Positions 7,710-13,465 of a DNA stretch of 17,761 bases are shown here, piece by piece. This DNA is from Frondihabitans sp. (GTDB taxonomy: Bacteria; Actinomycetota; Actinomycetes; Actinomycetales; Microbacteriaceae), in NCBI GenBank assembly GCA_025464735.1, contig JAODMX010000514.1:1-17761 (forward strand), given 5' to 3'. The notes under the pieces were generated by a model. The model was given only the letters and a program-made list of their open reading frames with translations. It had not been told where the DNA came from and did not search any database. Each line of letters starts with the position of its first letter. The first letter of the stretch is position 1. The position numbers and the translations under genes were made by a program.

Positions 7710-8441
7710 CTACTTCTTCGTGGGAGGGGTGAACTCGTAGTGCCACGGCTCCCCGAAAGTATTGCCCACGGGATACCAACCGTAGGTCGGGCCGTTGGCG
7801 TCTGCCCACTTCTTCTCGGCGCTCTTGGCGTTGGTGATGTTCGACCCGAAATCCACCGCGAGGGCCCAGCCGTGGACGCTCGTTCCCGGGATCGCAGCGA
7901 CCGATTGCCCCTTCTTGAGGATCCAGTACCGGCCGCTCCAGAACTCCCCGGGCTTGCTCTTATGCGGCGTATATCGCGTGGTGAACAACGACTGCTGCGT
8001 CGCGTAATCGCGGTACCCCTCCGTGATGTCGAGCGTCTTCCTGAACTTCGTCGTGAAAGCCGCGGCCATCTTCGTGTAGGCGGCGGCCGCGTCCGGCCTG
8101 AGGTAGCCCTTCGAAGCCTTGGTGAGAGCCTTCAGGGGGATCTTGCCATTGGAGTAGCCGCCCCAGGAATCGGGTTGCGCAGTTGCTTTTTGCGTGGCTG
8201 CCCGTTGAGCCGCTTCCGATTGCGCGACGCCGGCTTGGGCAGGCGGCGTCGCGGCGTGGGCCATGGTCGGCGTGGCGGCGATGCCGATGGCGATGGCGAT
8301 GGCGATGGCTAGGGCGATGGCTAGGGCGACCGCGAGCGCGGTCGCCGTGCGTGCGGCTGCTGCGCGTGCGGTCGCTACGACCGGCTTGCGCGGTACGGAC
8401 GAGTTGCTGCCGCTCGCGGAGTGGGATGAGGTGCGAGGCAT
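7710..8441 (-). CDS. Exported M15-family D-Ala-D-Ala carboxypeptidase (VanY-like)
   Basis: This is a predicted zinc peptidase acting on cell-wall peptide stems outside the membrane. The 243-residue protein has an N-terminal signal peptide: a basic region to about residue 31, a hydrophobic core at 35-56, and a likely cut after AHA (61-63). The mature part has the M15B motifs: GYRDYATQ (142-149), the zinc-ligand stretch SVHGWALAVD (His190, Asp197), and EPWHYEF with Glu231 as likely catalytic base and His234 as third ligand. The family pattern SxHxxGxAxD has Ala instead of Gly at position 193. The ATG at 8441 is preceded by a modest GGTGG. The hydrophobic core is built from Ala-Ile/Ala-Leu dipeptides encoded by a hexamer repeat. 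It points the same way as oleA but is separated by 116 nt, so a shared transcript is not required. Confidence 0.88.
   Translation of the reverse strand: MPRTSSHSASGSNSSVPRKPVVATARAAAARTATALAVALAIALAIAIAIAIGIAATPTMAHAATPPAQAGVAQSEAAQRAATQKATAQPDSWGGYSNGKIPLKALTKASKGYLRPDAAAAYTKMAAAFTTKFRKTLDITEGYRDYATQQSLFTTRYTPHKSKPGEFWSGRYWILKKGQSVAAIPGTSVHGWALAVDFGSNITNAKSAEKKWADANGPTYGWYPVGNTFGEPWHYEFTPPTKK
8278..8343. repeat. Degenerate hexanucleotide tandem repeat (GCGATG type, 11 units)
   Basis: Eleven successive 6-mers fill this stretch on the plus strand. Five are exact GCGATG, including three in a row (8290-8307). The others differ by one to three bases (CCGATG, GCTAGG twice, GCGACC, GCGAGC, GCGGTC). 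Read on the minus strand they encode the alternating Ala-Ile, Ala-Leu and Ala-Val core of the peptidase signal peptide. Gain or loss of one unit would keep the reading frame and change the core by two residues. Confidence 0.9.
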
Positions 8442-8608
8442 GCTTCCACCGTCGCATCAGTCGTGCGGATGATCTTCCCCCAGTGCGGGTCGCCCCAGTT
8501 CGGGGCACGTCCCGGCGTGTCGTCTTGCCCAGGGCGCTTCCGGTAAGCCGGGCCGATGTCTTTCGCCTCCGAGCGCCCCGAAAGGACGGGCCTCATCGTG
8601 AGCGCGGC

Positions 8609-8614
8609 TACGGT
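8609..8614 (+). promoter_or_regulatory. Candidate -10 element for a leaderless amidohydrolase transcript
   Basis: TACGGT fits the TANNNT pattern and ends 6 nt before the ATG at 8621. That spacing would start the transcript at or next to the A of the start codon. No well-spaced ribosome-binding site precedes the ATG: the GAGG at 8616-8619 is only 1 nt away. This supports leaderless translation. No -35 was recognised. Confidence 0.4.
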
Positions 8615-8620
8615 CGAGGC

Positions 8621-9430
8621 ATGCCCTCGAGCAATGTCTACGCACGGCCCATCTTCGACAGCCACTTCCACATCATCGATAAGCGGTTCCCGCTGGTTCC
8701 GAACGCAGGATTCCTGCCGGATGAGTTCACGGCCTCCGACTATCTGGCGCGCGTCCGAGATCTCGGGGTCACGGGCGGGGTAGTCGTCTCCGGATCCTTC
8801 CAAGAGTTCGACCACTCGTATCTGGTCGACGCGCTCGCCACGCTCGGCCCGCGCTTCGTCGCTGTCGTCAACACCCCCGGCGACACCACCGACGCAGAAC
8901 TCCGACGCCTGGCGGAGTCGGGCGTTCGTGGCATCCGCTTCAATCTGTACCGGGGCGGCTCCGCCGGAATCGACAGCGTGGTGGCCCTCGGAACGAGGGC
9001 ATGGCACGTGGCCGGTCTGCACTCGGAGCTCTACCTGGACGCCAAGGATCTCGCCGCTCTCGAAGACCGATTGGCGGCACTCCCGAAGGCGAGCATCGAC
9101 CACCTCGGCATGAGCTCTGCCAACCGCGACGTGCTGCTCCGGCTGGTCGGACGTGGTCTACACGTGAAGGCGACCGGGTTCGGGCGGCTCGACTTCGATG
9201 TCACGTCGACGATTCGGCAGATCCACGCGGAGAATCCGTCCGCGCTGATGTTCGGAACGGACCTGCCGAGTACTCGCGCTCGCGTTCCGTTCCGCCCGGA
9301 GGACGTCCAGCTTGCCGCCGATGCGCTGCCCGATGATCTCGGCGCGGTGCTGCACGACAACGCGGCAGCGTTCTACGGGGTCGGTGCTGGTGCGCGTGCG
9401 GGTTCCGGTGCGGGTGCGGGCCTGCAATAA
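8621..9430 (+). CDS. Amidohydrolase-2 family metal-dependent hydrolase (TIM barrel)
   Basis: This 269-residue protein is of the amidohydrolase_2 (PF04909-like) type, whose members hydrolyse or decarboxylate lactones and carboxylic acids with a metal ion. It begins with the metal-binding HxH motif in IFDSHFHIID. It then has GVRGIRFNLYRGG in the middle of the barrel, a histidine in SIDHLGMSS, and ends the barrel with MFGTDLPSTR, which holds the family's catalytic Asp. The length is typical for a compact family member. The ATG at 8621 is chosen because similarity starts right after it; longer in-frame versions run through the divergent peptidase signal-peptide region. The C-terminal tail (GVGAGARAGSGAGAGLQ) is low complexity, encoded by a degenerate GGTGCG-like repeat. 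Its TAA stop is the first part of a palindromic repeat. The substrate is not known. Confidence 0.82.
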   Translation: MPSSNVYARPIFDSHFHIIDKRFPLVPNAGFLPDEFTASDYLARVRDLGVTGGVVVSGSFQEFDHSYLVDALATLGPRFVAVVNTPGDTTDAELRRLAESGVRGIRFNLYRGGSAGIDSVVALGTRAWHVAGLHSELYLDAKDLAALEDRLAALPKASIDHLGMSSANRDVLLRLVGRGLHVKATGFGRLDFDVTSTIRQIHAENPSALMFGTDLPSTRARVPFRPEDVQLAADALPDDLGAVLHDNAAAFYGVGAGARAGSGAGAGLQ

Positions 9431-9489
9431 GTACGCGCCCGTGCACGAAGTACGAACTAGTCGGTACTTCGTGCGCGAAACCGTACTTA
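9428..9489. repeat. Nested palindromic repeat element, copy 1
   Basis: This is a 62-bp dyad-symmetric element. The outer arms are TAAGTACG (9428-9435) and CGTACTTA (9482-9489). The inner arms are GCACGAAGTAC (9443-9453) and GTACTTCGTGC (9464-9474), around ACTAGT (9456-9461). Outer arms, inner arms and core all share the centre 9458.5. AAGTAC/GTACTT half-sites occur four times with 19, 16 and 19 bp between them. It begins inside the stop codon of the amidohydrolase gene. A partner copy lies 128 bp away. The location, downstream of a gene and facing a convergent tRNA, suits a REP-like repeat or terminator better than an operator. Confidence 0.85.
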
Positions 9490-9556
9490 GTGCGTGGCCG
9501 GCAGCTGCCAGAGGAGTGTGGCCGTGGCCGGGCGTCGCGGGCCGCAGTTGAGGGTC

Positions 9557-9616
9557 AAGTACGCGTTCAGGCGAGAAGTATGAACTAGTTCATACTTCGT
9601 GCGCAGATCCGTACTT
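9557..9616. repeat. Nested palindromic repeat element, copy 2
   Basis: This is the second copy of the element starting at 9428. Its outer arms AAGTACG (9557-9563) and CGTACTT (9610-9616) enclose a perfect 24-bp palindrome (9575-9598) with arms GAAGTATGAACT and AGTTCATACTTC. All share the centre 9586.5, and the half-site spacing of 19/16/19 bp is the same as in copy 1. Relative to copy 1, C changes to T in the left arm and the right arm carries the matching A, so pairing is preserved. The 67 bp between the copies shows no similar structure. Confidence 0.85.
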
Positions 9617-9627
9617 CCCGCGCCGAG

Positions 9628-9727
9628 GCTGGCGCCAACCAGCGCTATGGGACTTGAACGCGGCGGAGCGTTGCTCCGCCAGACCAGGGGGCTTCACGCC
9701 CCGTGGTCGGCCCTCACCAGGGCCGAC
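9628..9727. other. Run of four consecutive hairpins next to the tRNA 3' end
   Basis: Four inverted repeats follow one another: GCTGG/CCAGC (9628-9643); GGCGGAGC/GCTCCGCC with a 3-nt loop (9662-9680); GACCA/TGGTC enclosing a GGGGC/GCCCC core (9682-9708); and GTCGGCCCT/AGGGCCGAC with a CACC loop (9706-9727). The last overlaps the 3' end of the tRNA gene. None has a T-tract on the transcribed strand. They may act as a U-tract-less terminator or as tRNA trailer processing structures. Confidence 0.6.
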
Positions 9728-9793
9728 TGCGGGACTTGAACCCGCAACCTGCTGTTTACAAGACAGCTGCGCTACCAATTGCGCCAAGTCGGC
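9722..9793 (-). tRNA. tRNA-Thr (anticodon TGT)
   Basis: The minus strand folds into a complete 72-nt cloverleaf. The acceptor stem is GCCGACT/AGTCGGC, the D arm is GCGC-AATTGGTA-GCGC, the anticodon arm is GCTGT-CTTGTAA-ACAGC with anticodon TGT (threonine, reads ACA), the variable loop is AGGTT, and the T arm is GCGGG-TTCAAGT-CCCGC. All stems pair perfectly. CCA is not encoded. A TACACT hexamer (9810-9805) 11 nt upstream of the 5' end is a good -10 candidate. The gene appears to stand alone. Confidence 0.96.
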
Positions 9794-9804
9794 AAGTGCC
9801 CTCA

Positions 9805-9810
9805 AGTGTA
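9805..9810 (-). promoter_or_regulatory. Candidate -10 element for tRNA-Thr
   Basis: TACACT on the minus strand (9810-9805) matches TANNNT and lies 11 nt before the mature tRNA 5' end, which would give a short 5' leader. No convincing -35 was found 16-18 nt upstream. Confidence 0.4.
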
Positions 9811-9850
9811 CGGGACGGGCGCCGAGTGCGATGTCGGCGACGAAGTGGCC

Positions 9851-9856
9851 TAATCT
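9851..9856 (+). promoter_or_regulatory. Candidate -10 element for the small membrane protein gene
   Basis: TAATCT matches TATAAT at four of six positions and lies 34 nt before the TTG start at 9890, followed by a purine-rich leader. No clear -35 is present at the usual distance. Confidence 0.4.
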
Positions 9857-9889
9857 AGGGGGAGAGTTTCCAGCCTCAGAGGAGTCGAG

Positions 9890-10075
9890 TTGTCCAACAT
9901 CGTCATCGCCGTGCTTGCCATCGCGCTGTTCATCTTCGGCATCTTCTGCTTCGGCTTTGCGTTCCAGGTGGCCGAGTCGTGGCGTCTGTTAACCTTTGCG
10001 GGCGGGATCCTCGCCTGCACGGCGGCCCTCTTCATCCCGATGACCTTCATTGGCCGTAGCGACCGCAGCTGGTAG
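9890..10075 (+). CDS. Small hydrophobic membrane protein (61 aa), unknown function
   Basis: This short protein has two predicted membrane segments: about residues 4-26 (IVIAVLAIALFIFGIFCFGF) and about 34-54 (LLTFAGGILACTAALFIPMT). They are joined by a short polar loop, and the end is basic (GRSDRSW). The start is a TTG (9890-9892) with AGGAG 5 nt upstream (9880-9884) and a -10-like TAATCT at 9851; no ATG start is available. The good ribosome-binding site and the clean amphipathic layout are the reasons to call it a gene. I do not recognise a named family. It is convergent with the nitroreductase-like gene. Confidence 0.65.
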   Translation: MSNIVIAVLAIALFIFGIFCFGFAFQVAESWRLLTFAGGILACTAALFIPMTFIGRSDRSW

Positions 10076-10095
10076 TCCGCCCCGACGCCCCGGCC

Positions 10096-10131
10096 GAGCA
10101 GCCTTAGAGCACCGAGCAGGCTCAGAGCACG
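10096..10131. repeat. Two-copy 18-bp direct repeat at the nitroreductase stop codon
   Basis: Positions 10096-10113 and 10114-10131 are adjacent copies that match at 15 of 18 bases (GAGCAG.CT.AGAGCAC.). On the minus strand each encodes Val-Leu-stop in the same frame, first with TGA (10124-10122) and then with TAA. The second stop is therefore an in-frame reserve created by the duplication. Confidence 0.7.
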
Positions 10132-10658
10132 CTGACGAACTGGCTCGCGTCGATCGGTTTGCGAGGCTTCGGCTCGTCATCGGTCGGTCGGCCCACGTAG
10201 AGCCAGCCGAGGAGTTTCTCGCCGGGCTGCAGTTCGTGTGCCCGATGGACCGCGTCTGATCGCGTCCAAATGCCCGTCCGCCAGAGGACGCCCCAGCCTG
10301 CTTCGTTAAGAAGCAGGCTCAGGAGGTGAGCCACGCCAGAGGCCACGGCCTCCTGCTCCCACTCCGCTACCTTGCGGCTCTCGCGGGGCGAGACGACGAC
10401 TGCGATGAGAAGCGGCGCGCGCAGCGGCTTCAACGCCAACTTGTCTGCGGCCTCGCCCTCCGCCCCGCCCGCCGTCGCGATGGCTCGCCCGACGCGCTCG
10501 CGGGCCTGACCGCGCAGCTCAATGAGACGCCACGGTTGCAGACCGGAGTGGTCGGCAACGGTCGCCGCCGCCGCCACGAGCTCGAGGAGCTCCTCGTGCG
10601 TGGGGGCCTCGTCGCTCACCTTGCCCCGTGATCGCCGGCGGAGCACCGCGTCGCGCAC
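10122..10658 (-). CDS. Nitroreductase-family flavoprotein
   Basis: This is an FMN-dependent NAD(P)H oxidoreductase of the nitroreductase fold. The N-terminal RRRSRGKVSDEAPTHEELLEL and the following ADHSGLQPWRLIEL match the family's FMN-binding R-R-S and S/N-xQPW regions. The later segments VASGVAHLLSLLLNEAGWGVLWRTG and EKLLGWLYVGRP match the central helix and the final strand. The protein is about 178 residues. The start is uncertain: GTG codons at 10688, 10673 and 10658 are all in frame. I chose 10658 because GAGG (10671-10668) lies 9 nt upstream and homologous proteins begin close to this point. It follows msrB on the same strand with a short gap, so the two are likely co-transcribed. The stop codon lies in an 18-bp tandem duplication. 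The physiological substrate is unknown. Confidence 0.82.
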   Translation of the reverse strand: MRDAVLRRRSRGKVSDEAPTHEELLELVAAAATVADHSGLQPWRLIELRGQARERVGRAIATAGGAEGEAADKLALKPLRAPLLIAVVVSPRESRKVAEWEQEAVASGVAHLLSLLLNEAGWGVLWRTGIWTRSDAVHRAHELQPGEKLLGWLYVGRPTDDEPKPRKPIDASQFVSVL

Positions 10659-10714
10659 GGCGCTCGACCTCACGATGCTCGACGGCACGGCGCTCGAGCT
10701 CTCGAAGCCCGGCA

Positions 10715-11116
10715 CTACTCGGCGGCCTTGAATCCCAGCGAGAGGCTGTTCATGCAGTAGCGGTCGCCCGTCGGGGTGCCGAATCCGTCGTCGAACACGT
10801 GGCCCAGGTGCGACCCGCAGTTTGCGCAGCGCACCTCGGTGCGCAGCATGCCGAGGCTTCGGTCTTCGATCAGCTCCACGGCGTCGGGGCGAACCGACTC
10901 GTAGAACGACGGCCAACCGCAGTTCGAATCGAACTTGGTGCCGCTCTTGAAGAGTTCGGCGCCGCAGGCTGCGCACGTGTAGAGCCCGGCGCGGCTCTCG
11001 TCGAGCAGCTCGCCCGTCCAGGGGCGCTCGGTGGCTGCCTCACGGAGCACGGCGAACTGTTCCGGGCTGAGTTCTTCACGCCATTCGTCGTCGCTCTTGT
11101 CGATCTTGTAGTCCAC
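10715..11116 (-). CDS. msrB: Peptide-methionine (R)-S-oxide reductase MsrB
   Basis: MsrB repairs oxidised protein methionines by reducing the R-sulfoxide form in the cytoplasm. The 133-residue protein has all family hallmarks: two zinc CxxC pairs (Cys48/Cys51 in YTCAACG; Cys97/Cys100 in RCANCG), NCGWPSF with a possible recycling Cys66, GSHLGHVF, and the catalytic cysteine Cys121 in GDRYCMNS. The start is the GTG at 11116-11114, because AAGGAG lies 5 nt upstream; a longer in-frame version from 11146 has no comparable signal. The nitroreductase-like gene follows on the same strand, suggesting a small redox operon. It is divergent from the DUF2332 gene, with a 75-nt gap between the starts. Confidence 0.96.
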   Translation of the reverse strand: MDYKIDKSDDEWREELSPEQFAVLREAATERPWTGELLDESRAGLYTCAACGAELFKSGTKFDSNCGWPSFYESVRPDAVELIEDRSLGMLRTEVRCANCGSHLGHVFDDGFGTPTGDRYCMNSLSLGFKAAE

Positions 11117-11179
11117 GGGTGCTCCTTCGTTCCCCCCATTCAACACTGCTCGAGCCAGGATGATTCCGTGAGTCGCCCG

Positions 11180-11185
11180 TACGCT
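11180..11185 (+). promoter_or_regulatory. Candidate -10 element for a leaderless DUF2332 transcript
   Basis: TACGCT fits TANNNT and ends 6 nt before the ATG at 11192, so transcription would begin on or beside the start codon. No ribosome-binding site is present before the ATG. The spacing is the same as at the amidohydrolase gene (8609/8621). Confidence 0.4.
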
Positions 11186-11191
11186 GGCTCC

Positions 11192-12208
11192 ATGGAAGCG
11201 GACCCGAACATCATGAACTCAGGATCCGATACATCCGCCCGTTTCGCCGCCTTCGCCGCTGCCGCCGAGGAGGGAGGGTCCCCTCTCTACGCGGCCTGGG
11301 CTGCAGCGCTCGCCGCCGATCCTGATCTGCTCGCGATCGTCGACCGCGCACGGCCGTCGCAGCGCCAACCCGTCCTCGTCCTCGCCGTCTGTCGACTACT
11401 CGGGGCGCCTCTCAGCCCCGTCGACGGGCTCGGCGGCTGGATCCGAGGCCACGCCGACGTACTCGTCGCCGAGCTGGATCGGCGGTTCACGCAGACGAAC
11501 GACGTCCGCAGGGTGGCGCCAGTGGCTGTCGCGCTGAGCAGGATCCCAGGGTCGGTTGCTCTGCTCGAAGTGGGTGCCTCCGCGGGATTGGGGCTGTATC
11601 CCGACCGCTACGACATCCGTGTCACCGAGCCGTCGACGAATGACGCCACGCCGCCGCGCGTTCTGGGCAGCCGGGACAGCCGGGTGCGCATCGACCTCCG
11701 AGTCGAGAGCGGCGATCTTCTCGAGCCGGCGGCGGCTCTTCCCGAGATCGTCTGGCGGCGAGGTCTCGACATTGAGCCGCTCGATGTTCGCGACGACGAC
11801 GACATGCTGTGGCTCGCCACGCTCCTGTGGCCGGGGCAGGACGACCGCGTCGAGCTGCTGTGCGGTGCCGTGGCCGTGGCCCGTCAGGATCCTGCGCCCG
11901 TTGTCCGGGGTGATGCCGTCGACGGACTGGTCGCGCTCGCCGACTCCGCACCCCTCGAGGCGACACTCGTCGTTGTCAGCTCGGGAACACTCGTCTACCT
12001 CCCCGGTGCCCGACGGCAGGCGTTTGTCGACGCGGTGGGGTCGCTCGGTGCGCGGTGGATCTCGTACGAGAGGACGGGTTTGCTGACGGGAATCCAGGCG
12101 ACCCTTCCGGATCCTGAAGGCTCACGTCCGCTCTTCGCAACTCTGGCGCTCGATGGCGTCGCCCTGGCCAGCGGCGACGCGCACGGCACCGTATTGCGTG
12201 CATTCTGA
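11192..12208 (+). CDS. DUF2332 family protein
   Basis: This 338-residue protein has the conserved blocks of DUF2332, a family of uncharacterised mostly actinobacterial proteins: [33 protein letters not shown], the [19 protein letters not shown] region, a [10 protein letters not shown] block, [12 protein letters not shown] and a final [10 protein letters not shown]. The [10 protein letters not shown] segment resembles motif I of SAM-dependent methyltransferases; that is an inference and no enzyme activity is established here. The ATG at 11192 is preferred because a -10-like TACGCT lies 6 nt upstream and longer in-frame versions run through msrB. The gene is divergent from msrB and precedes the DUF3263 gene. 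Confidence 0.88.
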   Translation: MEADPNIMNSGSDTSARFAAFAAAAEEGGSPLYAAWAAALAADPDLLAIVDRARPSQRQPVLVLAVCRLLGAPLSPVDGLGGWIRGHADVLVAELDRRFTQTNDVRRVAPVAVALSRIPGSVALLEVGASAGLGLYPDRYDIRVTEPSTNDATPPRVLGSRDSRVRIDLRVESGDLLEPAAALPEIVWRRGLDIEPLDVRDDDDMLWLATLLWPGQDDRVELLCGAVAVARQDPAPVVRGDAVDGLVALADSAPLEATLVVVSSGTLVYLPGARRQAFVDAVGSLGARWISYERTGLLTGIQATLPDPEGSRPLFATLALDGVALASGDAHGTVLRAF

Positions 12209-12262
12209 GCCGAGAGAGCGCGACCTGCGTGCTGCCTCCCGGGTCGTGAGGCCTCCTCGACC

Positions 12263-12268
12263 TAGGAT
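12263..12268 (+). promoter_or_regulatory. Candidate -10 element for the DUF3263/LytR_C genes
   Basis: TAGGAT matches TATAAT at four of six positions and is 21 nt upstream of the ATG at 12290. It would give a leader of about 15 nt containing the GAAGGG ribosome-binding site. No -35 was recognised. Confidence 0.35.
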
Positions 12269-12289
12269 GCTGACGACCGAAGGGTGAAA

Positions 12290-12607
12290 ATGCGCGACGA
12301 TCGAGCAGGCGACCGCAGGGCTGGTGAGCTGACGGAGCGGGATCGACTGATCCTTGATTTCGAGCAGCACGCCCCCGCATCGGTGGCCCGCAAAGAGGTC
12401 GCGATTCGCCACGAGCTGGGACTCACTGCACCGAGATACCAGCAATTGCTCGGTTCCCTCATAGAAAAACCCGCTGCACTTGCCTACGCGCCAATGCTCG
12501 TCGGAAGACTTCTCCGTCTTCGAGACACCCGAGCCGAGGCGCGCAGTGCCCGAACCTTCGGGACTGCCACGAGCGGAGCACCCGCCTCCGGTCGCGAAGC
12601 CCGCTGA
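12290..12607 (+). CDS. DUF3263 family protein
   Basis: This small 105-residue protein matches the DUF3263 pattern. LTERDRLILDFEQHAPASVA is followed by KEVAIRHELGLTAPRYQQLL, a helix-turn-helix-like segment. Then come the LIEKPAALAYAPMLVGRLLRLR block and a basic tail. The family is conserved in actinobacteria, often beside a LytR_C-type protein as here, but its function is unknown. DNA binding is a guess from the helical segment. I chose the ATG at 12290 because GAAGGG (12279-12284) lies 5 nt upstream; the in-frame GTG at 12284 overlaps that site. Confidence 0.85.
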   Translation: MRDDRAGDRRAGELTERDRLILDFEQHAPASVARKEVAIRHELGLTAPRYQQLLGSLIEKPAALAYAPMLVGRLLRLRDTRAEARSARTFGTATSGAPASGREAR

Positions 12608-12629
12608 CTCCACGGAAGACCAGTAACCC

Positions 12630-13223
12630 ATGGCCAAATTCCCGCCCGATCGATTCGACGGGGTGCCCGATTCCCCTCTGCGCGTCGGAGCGCACCGCTC
12701 GGGCGCGCGCCGCCACCACGGCTGGATCGTGTTCGCCTGGGCCGCTCTGGCGACCGGCGTGCTCGTCGGGGCCGGTGTCGTCGCCCTGGCCGTGACCGAC
12801 AAAGGCTTCCAGTTCACCGACCCGGGCGTCTCGAGTTCTGCATCGACCTCGAAGGCATCCTCGACATCCGGATCCAAGACGGCCACATCGACACCGACCC
12901 CGACGGTCACGCCACTGCTCGACCCGACCAAGATCAACTCGAGCGTGACCACCATCACCGTGCTCAACGCGACCACCACGGCAGGCCTTGCCGCCTCGGC
13001 GGGCACGACGCTGAAGAACGGCGGCTGGGTGGTCGGCAACGAGGGCAACGCGTCGTCGGACGTCTCGACGTCAGTCGTCTACTACGACAGCTCGGCTGCC
13101 GACAACAAGTCGATCGCCCTGGGCATCGCACAGAAACTCGGCATCAAGACGGTTGAGCAGAGTTCGTCGTTCCCCGGCGCCACGATCACGGTCGTGCTCG
13201 GCTCTGACTTCTCCGCGAAGTAG
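12630..13223 (+). CDS. Membrane-anchored protein with LytR C-terminal (LytR_C) domain
   Basis: This 197-residue protein has a short basic cytoplasmic N-terminus (residues 1-30), one membrane segment at about 31-55 (GWIVFAWAALATGVLVGAGV), a Ser/Thr/Pro-rich linker (about 68-95) and an extracellular LytR_C domain (about 106-197, from TITVLNATTTAGLAASAGTT to ITVVLGSDF). LytR_C is found alone, as here, or after the LytR-CpsA-Psr catalytic domain, which is absent. A role at the cell envelope is likely; no reaction can be assigned. It lies 22 nt after the DUF3263 gene and probably shares its transcript. The ribosome-binding site is weak (GGAAG, about 11 nt upstream). A 24-bp palindrome follows the stop codon. 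Confidence 0.87.
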   Translation: MAKFPPDRFDGVPDSPLRVGAHRSGARRHHGWIVFAWAALATGVLVGAGVVALAVTDKGFQFTDPGVSSSASTSKASSTSGSKTATSTPTPTVTPLLDPTKINSSVTTITVLNATTTAGLAASAGTTLKNGGWVVGNEGNASSDVSTSVVYYDSSAADNKSIALGIAQKLGIKTVEQSSSFPGATITVVLGSDFSAK

Positions 13224-13227
13224 GAGA

Positions 13228-13251
13228 TGAGTCGCAGGATCCTGCGACTCA
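13228..13251 (+). terminator. Perfect 24-bp palindrome after the LytR_C gene, probable terminator hairpin
   Basis: Arms TGAGTCGCAGGA (13228-13239) and TCCTGCGACTCA (13240-13251) are exact reverse complements, giving a hairpin of about ten pairs with a GATC loop. It starts 4 nt after the stop codon. There is no T-tract, which is common for actinobacterial terminators. A protein-binding palindrome is the alternative. Confidence 0.55.
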
Positions 13252-13465
13252 CCGGCAAGACCTCTCGACTGCGTCGAACGCCCCCACGTGACAGGAAAAG
13301 ACGTCTCACGTTACGGCCGTGTTAATAAGCGGGCGAAAACGTCCACCGAGCATGGATTTCTGCGTTCGGGGTACAGTTTTCGCGCCCGTTCTTCATTACT
13401 ATCTGGAACAAATCGGCGCTGCGCAACAAGGCTGGCACCGGCACGAATGCACCAGGGAGTACGAC
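13252..13465 (+). promoter_or_regulatory. Upstream region and probable long leader of the cold-shock gene
   Basis: This 214-nt non-coding stretch is more AT-rich than its surroundings, especially 13316-13335 and 13375-13412. Two -10-like hexamers stand out: TACAGT (13372-13377) and TACTAT (13397-13402), neither with a good -35 at 17 nt. Either would give a leader of about 60-85 nt, in line with the structured leaders known for csp mRNAs. I see no cold-box sequence that I can name with confidence. Confidence 0.35.

Noticed and set aside
8183..8620. N-terminal extension of the amidohydrolase by 146 codons
   Set aside because: It crosses the divergent peptidase signal-peptide region and gives a low-complexity Trp/Arg-rich product.
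9428..9616. CRISPR array
   Set aside because: Only two copies, each a large palindrome, with a 67-bp spacer and no cas gene; the geometry does not fit CRISPR.
9428..9616. Operator pair for the amidohydrolase gene
   Set aside because: Both elements lie at and after the 3' end of that gene and before a convergent tRNA, with no start site nearby for a divergent promoter.
9600..9800. Integrated element bounded by tRNA attachment sites
   Set aside because: The repeated tRNA-like stretch is only 11 bases and no integrase or cargo gene lies between the copies.
9590..9805. 71-codon open frame on the minus strand through the tRNA region
   Set aside because: It is a translation of tRNA-Thr and the adjacent hairpins; the cloverleaf explains the sequence and there is no coding signal.
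10628..11191. N-terminal extension of the DUF2332 protein by 188 codons
   Set aside because: It is the antisense of msrB; family similarity begins only after the ATG at 11192.
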